NCBI RefSeq assembly: GCF_016786215.1 | Contig: NZ_JADOBG010000023.1 | Span: 186,001 to 250,000 of the forward strand | Direction: 5' to 3' | DNA length: 64,000 nt | From: Legionella bononiensis | GTDB lineage: Bacteria; Pseudomonadota; Gammaproteobacteria; Legionellales; Legionellaceae | In this document: piece after piece, positions 1 to 8,618 of the stretch | Layout of the letters: every line of letters starts with the position of its first letter | Numbering within the stretch: the stretch's first letter is position 1 | Position numbers and translations under genes: made by a program | Notes under the pieces: generated by a model | What the model was told of the DNA's origin: nothing | The model's input: only the letters and a program-made list of their open reading frames with translations | Databases searched by the model: none

Positions 1-81
1 GAGGTTTAAAAATTGTAAATGATACGGTGTGGTCTATTAAAAACGTATAGTTTTTTTTGGGATAGTAGGTGAGGGTGGTTT

Positions 82-110
82 TTGAAATTATTATTGGATA
101 CTTTATATAT
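82..110 (+). promoter_or_regulatory. Possible sigma-70 promoter for the tex operon
   Basis: A TTGAAA hexamer at 82-87 is followed, about 16 bases later, by TATATA at 104-109. This lies roughly 65 bases before the tex start. The region is AT-rich, so chance matches are likely and this is only a suggestion. Confidence 0.3.
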
Positions 111-172
111 CGCAACAGGACCTGTTGAGTATATAATGTGTCGATTTTTTATCATGTTTTACGGGGATGTGA

Positions 173-2524
173 ATGGCTCAAGAGATGTTAGCGTCAGCTG
201 CGATTATAGCGCAAGAACTTAAGGTAAAAGTGTCGCAGGTTGAGACTGCTATTCGATTGCTGGATGAGGGAGCAACAGTACCTTTCATAGCTCGCTATAG
301 AAAAGAAGCGACTGAAGGACTTGACGATGTGCAATTACGTTTTCTGGATGAACGGTTACTCTATTTGCGAGAGTTGGATGAACGACGTGCAGTAGTTCTT
401 CAATCCATACGGGAGCAGGAAAAATTAACTCCTGAATTGGAGCAGAGCATTCTGGCCGCGGATACGAAAACACGTCTGGAAGATTTGTATTTGCCCTTCA
501 GGCCTAAAAGACGTACCAAGGCTCAAATTGCTGTTGAGGCAGGATTAGAGCCCCTGGCTCTTGCATTATGGAAGGATCCCTCTCTTGATCCTGAAGAACA
601 GGCCGTTCAATACATTAATGCTGAACTGGGTGTTGAAGATGCAAAAGCCGTACTTGACGGAGCCCGGCATATTTTGATGGAGCATTTTGCTGAAGACGCG
701 GATTTGATAAATGAACTGCGTGAGTATTTGTGGCAACATGCAATTGTCAAATCCGTGGGTAGCTCCAAGAAAAAAGAAACAGTAAATAAATTTTCTGATT
801 ATTTTGATTATTCAGAAGCCATTAAGAAAATCCCCTCTCATCGCGCACTTGCTTTATTCCGAGGGAGACGTGAAAGTGTTTTACAGGTTAACCTCACTCT
901 GCCTGAGCAGGATATGAATTATGGAGAAAACAGAGTCGCGGCACATTTCAATATTGCAGATCAACAGAGAAAAGCCGACAGCTGGTTATTTGAAACCGTG
1001 CGTATGACCTGGAAAATAAAATTATTTACCAAACTGGAATTGGAGTTATTGACTCGTTTACGTGAAATGGCTGATGAAGAAGCCATTAAGGTATTCTCCA
1101 GGAATTTACGTGATTTATTACTTGCTGCTCCTGCGGGTCCTCAAATTACTATCGGTCTGGATCCTGGAATCAGAACTGGAGTAAAAGTTGTGGTAGTTGA
1201 TACCACAGGTAAGCTACTCGATTATTCTGTTATATTTCCGTTTGCTCCACAGAATGAATGGCATCAATCCATTGCTGATTTAGCGAAGTTAGCAGCGAAA
1301 CATCGTGTCAATTTAATCAGTATTGGCAATGGTACCGGCTCAAGAGAAACGGAACGTCTGGTTGCTGATTTGATTAAAATGTACCCTGATTTGCAATTAA
1401 CCAAAATCATTGTTAGCGAAGCAGGTGCTTCCGTATATTCTGCTTCCGAGATAGCAGCCCGTGAATTTCCTGATTTGGATGTTACTTTGCGAGGCGCCGT
1501 TTCAATAGCAAGACGAGTGCAGGATCCTTTGGCTGAATTAGTTAAAATTGAAGCCAAGTCTATAGGTGTTGGACAATATCAACATGATGTAAATCAGGCC
1601 AGGCTTGCTCGCTGTCTTGACGGTGTGGTTGAGGATTGTGTGAATGCAGTTGGCGTCGATGTCAATACCGCTTCAGCAGCTTTACTGGCACATGTTTCAG
1701 GACTTAATGAAACTTTAGCGAAAAATATAGTGCAGTATCGCGATGAGCATGGAGCCTTTGTGAATCGGGAGCAATTAAAAAATATTAACCGTATGGGTGA
1801 AAAAGCATTTCAACAGGCGGCAGGCTTCCTGCGCATTATGAATGGTGAAAATCCACTTGATGCATCCTGCGTGCATCCAGAGGCATATCCTCTGGTTGAG
1901 CGAATTATTGCTGATCAGAAACTCGATATTCCTCAAATCATTGGTAATAGAGAAGTTCTGCAAAGTGTTAATGCAGATAAGTACGTTGATGATACCTACG
2001 GCTTACCTACGATAAGAGATGTTTTGCGGGAGCTGGAAAAACCGGGGCGTGATCCGCGACCGGAATTTAAAACAGCGCAGTTTAAAGAGGGTGTTGAAGA
2101 CATTAATCATCTGCATGAAGGAATGATTCTCGAGGGTGTGGTAAGTAATGTGACCAATTTTGGCGCCTTTGTGGATATTGGCGTGCATCAGGATGGATTG
2201 GTACATATTTCTGCAATGACCAATCGGTTTATCACTGATCCAAGGGCTGTGGTAAAAGCGGGTGATATCGTGACAGTTAAAGTTGTTGAGGTGGATAAAG
2301 AACGCAGACGTATCGGTTTAAGCATGAAATTAGGGGATGACAGTACCCCGGCTGCGACCAAAAAGACAGCCAAATCAGCGCCACCCAAAAAGCAACCTGA
2401 AATTAAAAAAGTGGAACATAAGAAAAAACCAGAACCTGCTAAAAAATCAGAGCCAGTGAAGAAAACAGTATTCAATACTGCAATGGCAGATGCTTTAGCT
2501 AAATTAAAGCGCGGTGGAGAATAA
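173..2524 (+). CDS. tex: Tex, S1-domain RNA-binding transcription accessory protein
   Basis: Tex is a cytoplasmic nucleic-acid-binding protein of the Tex/Spt6 family that affects transcription. At 783 residues it has the usual family length. The order of domains is visible: an N-terminal helical Tex region with PFIARYRKEATEGLDD near residue 35, a YqgF/RNase H-like domain starting near 324 (IGLDPGIRTGVK), helix-hairpin-helix segments near 490-560 (GVDVNTASAALL), and an S1 domain at about 649-720 (GMILEGVVSNVTNFGAFVDIG). A Lys/Pro-rich basic tail of about 60 residues follows. The stop codon shares one base with the next start (TAATG), so it is very probably cotranscribed with yciA. Confidence 0.96.
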   Translation: MAQEMLASAAIIAQELKVKVSQVETAIRLLDEGATVPFIARYRKEATEGLDDVQLRFLDERLLYLRELDERRAVVLQSIREQEKLTPELEQSILAADTKTRLEDLYLPFRPKRRTKAQIAVEAGLEPLALALWKDPSLDPEEQAVQYINAELGVEDAKAVLDGARHILMEHFAEDADLINELREYLWQHAIVKSVGSSKKKETVNKFSDYFDYSEAIKKIPSHRALALFRGRRESVLQVNLTLPEQDMNYGENRVAAHFNIADQQRKADSWLFETVRMTWKIKLFTKLELELLTRLREMADEEAIKVFSRNLRDLLLAAPAGPQITIGLDPGIRTGVKVVVVDTTGKLLDYSVIFPFAPQNEWHQSIADLAKLAAKHRVNLISIGNGTGSRETERLVADLIKMYPDLQLTKIIVSEAGASVYSASEIAAREFPDLDVTLRGAVSIARRVQDPLAELVKIEAKSIGVGQYQHDVNQARLARCLDGVVEDCVNAVGVDVNTASAALLAHVSGLNETLAKNIVQYRDEHGAFVNREQLKNINRMGEKAFQQAAGFLRIMNGENPLDASCVHPEAYPLVERIIADQKLDIPQIIGNREVLQSVNADKYVDDTYGLPTIRDVLRELEKPGRDPRPEFKTAQFKEGVEDINHLHEGMILEGVVSNVTNFGAFVDIGVHQDGLVHISAMTNRFITDPRAVVKAGDIVTVKVVEVDKERRRIGLSMKLGDDSTPAATKKTAKSAPPKKQPEIKKVEHKKKPEPAKKSEPVKKTVFNTAMADALAKLKRGGE

Positions 2525-2907
2525 TGACACGGTTACCTAAAGGTGAATTGACCATTCAGACACTGGCCATGCCCATGAGCACCAACGCTAATGGCGATAT
2601 ATTTGGCGGATGGATAGTGTCTCAAATGGACTTGGCTGCTGGTGTTTTGGCTAAAAAAATTGCTCAGGGACGAGTCGCAACAGTGGCCATTAACTCCATG
2701 TCCTTTTTGAAACCGGTTCATGTGGGGGATGTGGTCAGTTGTCATGTTGATCTGATAAAACAAGGTACTACTTCGATGACTATAGGTGTTGAAGTATGGG
2801 CACTGCCAGCAACCCAGATTGAGAGATATCAAGTGACTGAAGGTACTTTTGTTTTTGTTGCCATTGATGAACAGGGACAACCACGACAGGTGCCAAAGCA
2901 CCTATGA
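2524..2907 (+). CDS. yciA: YciA-like acyl-CoA thioesterase (hotdog fold)
   Basis: This 127-residue protein matches the YciA family, hexameric hotdog enzymes that hydrolyse many acyl-CoA esters in the cytoplasm. The signature runs near the N-terminus: LAMPMSTNANGDIFGGW, followed by the long helix SQMDLAAGVLAKKIAQGR and the strand VATVAINSMSFLKPVHVGD. The start overlaps the tex stop by one base and the stop overlaps the next start by four (ATGA), which indicates translational coupling along a three-gene operon. The length fits single-domain YciA proteins. I see nothing unusual in the sequence. Confidence 0.93.
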   Translation: MTRLPKGELTIQTLAMPMSTNANGDIFGGWIVSQMDLAAGVLAKKIAQGRVATVAINSMSFLKPVHVGDVVSCHVDLIKQGTTSMTIGVEVWALPATQIERYQVTEGTFVFVAIDEQGQPRQVPKHL

Positions 2908-4544
2908 CGAATCATCCTGAACTTTTGCACCGTTTAATTGCGGAAATGGCCGTTTTAATTGAACGTAATGACGATCCTGATCCGCAGTTATATGCGCTGT
3001 TTTTTCAGCATCCGGAATATGCGCTGGAACTGATTAATATATTAAATAATCTGGATGAGGAACTGATTCATGATGGTCCTCCCATTTATTCTGCCTGCGT
3101 ATTTGCATTGGATATCTGTGTAGCTCAATTGCAGGCAGCTATCGATGCAACGAATAAATCAACTTCTAAGTCATTAAATCTACTGATGAATCATCTGGCT
3201 GATGTGATTCAAGCTAAAAAACACAGCTTAAGCTTTTGGTTGCCGGTTTTAAACGCGTTCTATGAGGTGCATGTAGAACTGACCCAGAAACTAAAAGACG
3301 CCTATTTTGATTTAGCCAGTCAGGAAGATGACAATGTAGAAGAGGCTGATCAAGTGTCCCATTTGGATTCCATTCGGGATTTAATAACGGAATTATCAGA
3401 CCTTTCAGTTTTTGATATCGCTGAAAATTTTTTCGCGCAAAGTTATGCGATGCCAGCAGATTTTTTTGCTGATTTAATTATCGATTTATACAGTATCGAT
3501 GAAGGGCATGATATTGCTTTACTGACCTTATTGCATCCGAAAGCAGAAGTCCGTGAGATTGCGGTTGCGACCTTGGATCAGGTGATGGATAGAGTAATTT
3601 TAACCTCTATATCATTATCGCGGTTACAGGTTATAAAATATTGGTATCCAGAGAGTTACCACGCTGTTTTTGATCGATGGATTAAAATTCAACGTAAAAA
3701 AGGCGTTGTATTTGAAGCAGAACATGAACCGGTCTTGATGTCGATCAAGGCAACAGAAGTAGATGGAACCGGCTCTCAGGGAATGTTCATTCATATCCGC
3801 AAAAACAGAAAAAATCGGCTTTGTGGTTTATTATTAAAATTCGAGATGGGCTTAAAAGATGCCTGGATTACTCCGTTCATTCCAACCAAAGAAGTCACTG
3901 AATATTATAGGCAGGCGTTTGCTGAAAGTGTCACACTTCGAGAAGTAGACAGTTCCTATTTTCAACAAATGGTAGAGCATTTTCTAGCAATAACTGTTGA
4001 AAAAGGGGATATTCCTTATCTGCATTTTCTGGAAATTCAAGAGTTGTTAGGCATTCGTTTAAGGCCAACAAAATTGGATTTAGAGTATCTATTTGAACAG
4101 CTCAGTGTACAAATCACTCCATTCACTCAGGAGACAATACAGGAATCATTACAACGGTCTAAATCCTGGCTTAAAACCAAACAATTTACTGAGTCCTGGT
4201 ATATAGAAAATCCGTTGATTGATAAAATAGTCAATCATAACAGCAGTTTTGTAGATGGAGTTAAAGTGTGTCGGTTAGCCGATGCGATGGATGCTGTGTT
4301 TATCGAAGAAATGGAGTTACATCGGGAAAAATGGCAATTTCATTTTCTCTGGATAGCTTTATGGGTAAAAGCCAAGGCCAGAAAGAATGAAAAAGTATGG
4401 CAGGATAGTTTTCTAATTGCTTATACCATACATGAGGGAACACCGCTCAAAGATATTCCCGTAATGAAAGAAATCTGTCATCAAACAGTAATCAATAGTG
4501 TCGAAACCATGCAAGAAAGAAGAACACATTTGAGCCAGGAATAA
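2904..4544 (+). CDS. Conserved hypothetical protein, third gene of the tex operon
   Basis: I do not recognise this 546-residue protein. It lacks a signal peptide and clear membrane segments, is rich in Leu, Asp and Glu, and looks largely alpha-helical, perhaps with helical repeats (for example ALLTLLHPKAEVREIAVATL near residue 210, which resembles a HEAT-like repeat). It is probably cytoplasmic. Its ATG overlaps the yciA stop (ATGA), so it should be translated with yciA. The helical-repeat reading is inference from sequence texture; the function is unknown. Confidence 0.8.
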   Translation: MTNHPELLHRLIAEMAVLIERNDDPDPQLYALFFQHPEYALELINILNNLDEELIHDGPPIYSACVFALDICVAQLQAAIDATNKSTSKSLNLLMNHLADVIQAKKHSLSFWLPVLNAFYEVHVELTQKLKDAYFDLASQEDDNVEEADQVSHLDSIRDLITELSDLSVFDIAENFFAQSYAMPADFFADLIIDLYSIDEGHDIALLTLLHPKAEVREIAVATLDQVMDRVILTSISLSRLQVIKYWYPESYHAVFDRWIKIQRKKGVVFEAEHEPVLMSIKATEVDGTGSQGMFIHIRKNRKNRLCGLLLKFEMGLKDAWITPFIPTKEVTEYYRQAFAESVTLREVDSSYFQQMVEHFLAITVEKGDIPYLHFLEIQELLGIRLRPTKLDLEYLFEQLSVQITPFTQETIQESLQRSKSWLKTKQFTESWYIENPLIDKIVNHNSSFVDGVKVCRLADAMDAVFIEEMELHREKWQFHFLWIALWVKAKARKNEKVWQDSFLIAYTIHEGTPLKDIPVMKEICHQTVINSVETMQERRTHLSQE

Positions 4545-4579
4545 TTAAGAGTGCTGCTGAATTGGTTTGGTTATGATTT

Positions 4580-6025
4580 CTATTTGTACAGGACTTTCGA
4601 ACTAATTGGTTTATTACTGCATTTGTATGCAAACACTGAATAAATGTCCTTAGGAGTGGCTTTAGTTTGAGTAGGCAATTGCTCGCATCGGTCAAAGTAT
4701 TTTTTTAAACATTCACTTCGGTCCTTCAAATCAATAAACAGTATTTCCTGAACTGTTCTATTTGCAATTTTTTGATTGATGTCGGCACTCCATATTGAAT
4801 ATTGGTTTTGTAATGAACCACAATCCAAAGTATAAATAATAGGCTTATTTTTAATAAAAAATAACATTCGTGCTTCAAACCACCCTGAAGAAAATACGTA
4901 CTCAGGAACGTCTTTAAGTTGAGCATTAAATTGTTGAATCAGGTGATAATAGTACAGCTTTTTTGAAGGTATAAAATGATATAAATAACTGTTATTCATG
5001 ATGATCAGTACGCTTGTCAGTGCGTAGCCAATGAGGAGAGTGCGAATTGATTTATGATAACGAAATTCTTGATAGCAATACCCCCCCAATAAAGCGCTGG
5101 TAATCAGATATGGGGTGAACCAGCTTCCTCTGATAATGGCTTTACTTGCTGTGAATAAATAAAAACAGAGAAAAGTCGCGCAGATAATTTGACATAGAGT
5201 GACAATAATTTCATTCTGTTCTTCAACAGAATTGATCGATTTAATCGGTACCTTATGAAACCAGCAGAGAAGTGATGGGAGTAGCATTAAATTTAATGCA
5301 GGCAGAATGGTATTAAAAAAAGAATAAATGACCTCTATTACAGGATAGTTTCCTTCTTTCAGTTGATGGATTGTCAATTGATATATAAAGGATTGCCATT
5401 CATGCTGATAGTTCCATATGATAACAGGACTAAAACAAATAACCGAAATCAGCAGAGCAAGATAAAAATGATAGGATTTGAATAAAACACGATACCTTGT
5501 TGAAATCAGAAAAATAATTAATGATACAATTAAAACGATTCCTGAATATTTTGACAACAGCATGAGGCCAATGCTGATACCAATAAAGTATAAAGTACGG
5601 TTTTCGTGATTTTTTAAATAATGAATTACAAAATAAAGGGTCAGCGCCCAAAATAAGGACAGTGGCGTATCATAGGTAGTTTGTTGTATCAGATCTGAAG
5701 TTACCAAAGGTGAAAACAACCATAATGACGTAGCGACAAAACTCGGTTTTTGTTCTAAAAATTGACGAGCCGTGTTATATATGACCCAGCTGGTGAGCGC
5801 AGTAACTGCAACGCCTACAAAGGTTAATGAAAATAGAGTATTACCAAATAATAAAGTCGATATCTTGATTAAGTAAGCAATCATGGGTGAACCGTCGTAA
5901 TAGGATAAATCCAAATGACGGCTCCAATCCCAATAATAATAAGTATCAAATGACGACAGATTAAAAGGAGCAAGGATTAGCAAAAATATAAAATAGATAA
6001 AATAATAATGGCGCAAATTTAACAC
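4580..6025 (-). CDS. ArnT/GT39-like membrane glycosyltransferase
   Basis: This 481-residue polytopic protein has about ten or more hydrophobic segments and fits the PMT_2/GT39 superfamily, which transfers a sugar from a polyprenyl-phosphate donor on the periplasmic side of the inner membrane. The first periplasmic loop carries the typical pattern (DTYYYWDWSRHLDLSYYDG near residues 27-45), although the usual DE pair reads DT. A hydrophilic C-terminal domain follows the last membrane segments. The start is GTG with AGGGATG upstream. The neighbouring gene on the same strand encodes a polyprenol-phosphate sugar synthase with a GtrA domain, so the two probably supply and use one lipid-linked sugar. 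The acceptor (lipid A, O-antigen or protein) cannot be read. Confidence 0.82.
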   Translation of the reverse strand: MLNLRHYYFIYFIFLLILAPFNLSSFDTYYYWDWSRHLDLSYYDGSPMIAYLIKISTLLFGNTLFSLTFVGVAVTALTSWVIYNTARQFLEQKPSFVATSLWLFSPLVTSDLIQQTTYDTPLSLFWALTLYFVIHYLKNHENRTLYFIGISIGLMLLSKYSGIVLIVSLIIFLISTRYRVLFKSYHFYLALLISVICFSPVIIWNYQHEWQSFIYQLTIHQLKEGNYPVIEVIYSFFNTILPALNLMLLPSLLCWFHKVPIKSINSVEEQNEIIVTLCQIICATFLCFYLFTASKAIIRGSWFTPYLITSALLGGYCYQEFRYHKSIRTLLIGYALTSVLIIMNNSYLYHFIPSKKLYYYHLIQQFNAQLKDVPEYVFSSGWFEARMLFFIKNKPIIYTLDCGSLQNQYSIWSADINQKIANRTVQEILFIDLKDRSECLKKYFDRCEQLPTQTKATPKDIYSVFAYKCSNKPISSKVLYK

Positions 6026-6158
6026 GAATCATCCCTAAGGCACTTTTTTGGCATTCATAGACTTTTTTCTTTACCGGTGCTTTGTGTTTTATTGTCACGT
6101 TACCAGAGTCTTTACCTTGCGCTCTATCAATATGCATGAAGTCTAAAGTTACATTGGG

Positions 6159-7337
6159 TTATGAGGGAATCCGTTCAGCCCAAATATGGCGTGTATAGGT
6201 AAAATAATTTAATAAAGAACCAAGCCCAATCCCTACCGCTAATAATATATTTTCTTGTAGTGTACCGCTACCAAAATAACTGACTCCAAGTTTAAGCCAA
6301 TGACTTTGCAGATAGACCATGATGAATGAGTAAATGATAAAACCGGCAAGGCGTTTCATTTTAAATGACCATCCAACAAATGAGTTGCTCTTGAACGTAA
6401 ATCGGTTGTTTAGAATAAAGTTGTTGATTATCGCTGTTAATACGGCAATTTGTGATGCGTTGTAAGGCGTCAAATAGTCCCGCAATACATTATATACAAA
6501 AAATTGAATGATCATGCCCATTGAGCCAACCAGGCACATATTTAAAAATCGTTTTAGCTCATAAAAGCGAAGAGTAAAAACAACTTTAAGCGAATCACCG
6601 ATGCTGTTTTTAGGTAATTTACTAACCCCTTTTTCCCTGTCGATAAATTCAATAGGGTACTCGCAAATTTTCGCTTTATTTTTGTGCAACAACCAGAGGA
6701 GTTGCAATTTATAAGCGTACTGATTGGAGAGGAAGTTTTTGGGCAATACTTTTTGTAACATATGACGCCGGGTAGCACGAAAACCGCTCGTGAAGTCTTT
6801 ATATCTGGGTGTAAGTACAGCTCGCGCAATGTAGTTACCAAAAATAGAAAACAGTTTTCGGTGAAGAGCCCAGTTTTTTGGAATGCTCCCTCCTTTAACA
6901 TAGCGGCTACCCACTACACAATCACAATTTTTAAGCATTTCCAGCATGCCGAGTATGTATTTAGGCTGATGTGACAAATCAGCATCAAATTCAAATAGTA
7001 TGTCAGCATTGAGTGTCGTCAGGGCATAATTCATCGCTTGCAAATAAGCAGAGCCTAATCCCGATTTTGCTGCCTCACTTTTTAAATGAAGTTTCGGATA
7101 AGTACTTTGTAAGGTTTTGATAATTTGCTGCGTGTTATCAGTAGAGGCACTATCAAAAATTAATACATGAATGTCATGGTTTTTAATTAAATTTACTGAT
7201 TCAAACACCTGTTTTATTGTTTCTTCGATTACAGCTGCTTCATTATACGTTGGGATAATGATCACAACTTTTTCATTTGCTGACTGGCGATACACAGGTA
7301 AATTTGATGTGGCGAACTTATTTGAATCAAGAGTCAA
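6159..7337 (-). CDS. DPM1-like GT2 glycosyltransferase fused to a GtrA domain
   Basis: The N-terminal ~250 residues are a GT2 domain of the polyprenol monophosphomannose synthase type: VVIIIPTYNEAAVIEETI at the nucleotide-binding strand, DSASTDNT, and the DxD-type motif FDADLSHQPKYI. The remaining ~130 residues form four hydrophobic helices of the GtrA family, thought to flip the lipid-linked sugar. The predicted role is making polyprenyl-P-hexose from a nucleotide sugar and moving it across the inner membrane. The GT39-like gene downstream on the same strand is the obvious user. The start given is TTG with no clear ribosome binding site; a GTG about 14 codons in is possible, so the first residues are uncertain. 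Confidence 0.87.
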   Translation of the reverse strand: MTLDSNKFATSNLPVYRQSANEKVVIIIPTYNEAAVIEETIKQVFESVNLIKNHDIHVLIFDSASTDNTQQIIKTLQSTYPKLHLKSEAAKSGLGSAYLQAMNYALTTLNADILFEFDADLSHQPKYILGMLEMLKNCDCVVGSRYVKGGSIPKNWALHRKLFSIFGNYIARAVLTPRYKDFTSGFRATRRHMLQKVLPKNFLSNQYAYKLQLLWLLHKNKAKICEYPIEFIDREKGVSKLPKNSIGDSLKVVFTLRFYELKRFLNMCLVGSMGMIIQFFVYNVLRDYLTPYNASQIAVLTAIINNFILNNRFTFKSNSFVGWSFKMKRLAGFIIYSFIMVYLQSHWLKLGVSYFGSGTLQENILLAVGIGLGSLLNYFTYTRHIWAERIPS

Positions 7338-7571
7338 ATTTTTTATCTCGGATGTAATTAGCCATATTCCGGTGATATTATCAGTTGGGTTGTAAAAAAT
7401 AAAGGGGAATCGATTTTATACAAACTGTAATATTTGTAAATTTGCATCCAATGGGCACTTTTCCATCATTGATTATCTAGTATAAGAGCCTAGAGTAGTT
7501 ATGAAGCAGAACAGTATTCTTCCTTCAATGAAGGATGGTGATATTTGTATTTACTAAAACCGGAGACTCTA

Positions 7572-8096
7572 ATGACGGTACCACACTCTAAATTTTGGGA
7601 CTATTTTAATAATAAAGAGTTTGTCAGAGCGCAACGGGAGTTTGATGAACTGAGCAGTAATGAAAAGCAAAACATATTTAAAGACCTGTTTCAACAAAGC
7701 GCAGGTCATCGAATGCCATTTATGGTGTCTGTACTTAGAAGAGAATTAAAGGACAATACTTCATTTGATGAGTTTTATCAGTCATGGCTCCCCAGGGAAG
7801 ACATGTGCACGAAAGTGACCATTGGAGAACAAGTGTTTCACCAGCATTTTCCAATACCCGTTCGTGTCGTTAATGCCATCAATATCAATAACTCAAAAGA
7901 AATCATTAGCATAGGAATAAGTTGGGTAACTAATAAAGACCAAGAGCAGACTTTGTTGAAACAAATAAAACAATCCAGTGAAGGTAAAGATAAAAATAAT
8001 GAGCTTCGTCACGAACGTATTAAGGACGTTGCACAAGGCGAGTTAATTGGATTGTTTCGTGTTGAGACCGATGACTATTTAGGAACGCCATTTTAA
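7572..8096 (+). CDS. Hypothetical protein, about 174 residues
   Basis: I do not recognise this small soluble protein. I chose ATG 7572 over an in-frame TTG at 7545 because GGAG sits 6-7 bases before the ATG. The protein is polar, with no signal peptide or membrane segment; phrases such as KFWDYFNNKEFVRAQREFDEL at the N-terminus suggest helices and the middle (VTIGEQVFHQHFPIPVRVVNA) suggests strands. It stands alone, between a divergent sugar-transfer pair and a gene-free stretch. No function is proposed. Confidence 0.68.
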   Translation: MTVPHSKFWDYFNNKEFVRAQREFDELSSNEKQNIFKDLFQQSAGHRMPFMVSVLRRELKDNTSFDEFYQSWLPREDMCTKVTIGEQVFHQHFPIPVRVVNAININNSKEIISIGISWVTNKDQEQTLLKQIKQSSEGKDKNNELRHERIKDVAQGELIGLFRVETDDYLGTPF

Positions 8097-8618
8097 TATA
8101 AATAAAGATCGCTTTAATATGTGGTTAATGTCAGAATAGCTTTAAGAGATCGTTCTGTTTTGTAATTGCCCCGAAATGATATATTACAATGAAGTGATTG
8201 AAATATATGGATTTTTCTGATTTGATATCCTCAGCAATAAAAACCGACTGTATTTTTAATTAAATCAAGTATAAGTTGTTAAAGTAATGCGTCTTATAGA
8301 GTACTGATGTAAAAAATTAACCTTCAATTAAATATCTACAAAATACTGATCACGGCTGCCAATGATTGAAGTGTGGCCAAAAAACCGGGCTGGTGTTTCA
8401 TTTAATTCCATTGACTTAGCATTATACTCAATTTTTTATAGTCTAAGTTATCTGGTTTTTTTCTCAATAAGAGCCAAGATGAGCTATCTATTACGGTCAC
8501 ATTTTAATATTTCAAAAGTTTAATTGTAATCGCCTGCTGATTTTGAGGGGTCAGAATCGTCTTGCACTGTTATTAGTACAGTTTTTTTAATCGGTAATGC
8601 GTTTGCAGGGATATCAAC
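8097..8618. other. Gene-free stretch before the repeat-rich secreted protein
   Basis: This 522-base AT-rich interval holds no ORF with a credible start and no RNA gene I recognise. It presumably contains the promoter of the gene starting at 8619, but I could not pick convincing -35 and -10 boxes. Confidence 0.5.

Noticed and set aside
2533-2901. A 122-codon minus-strand frame opposite yciA
   Set aside because: yciA is highly conserved on the plus strand; the antisense product is His/Ser-rich with no family likeness.
8400-8440. TTGACT followed by TATAGT as a promoter for the gene at 8619
   Set aside because: The spacer is about 20 bases, too long for confidence, and the region is AT-rich.
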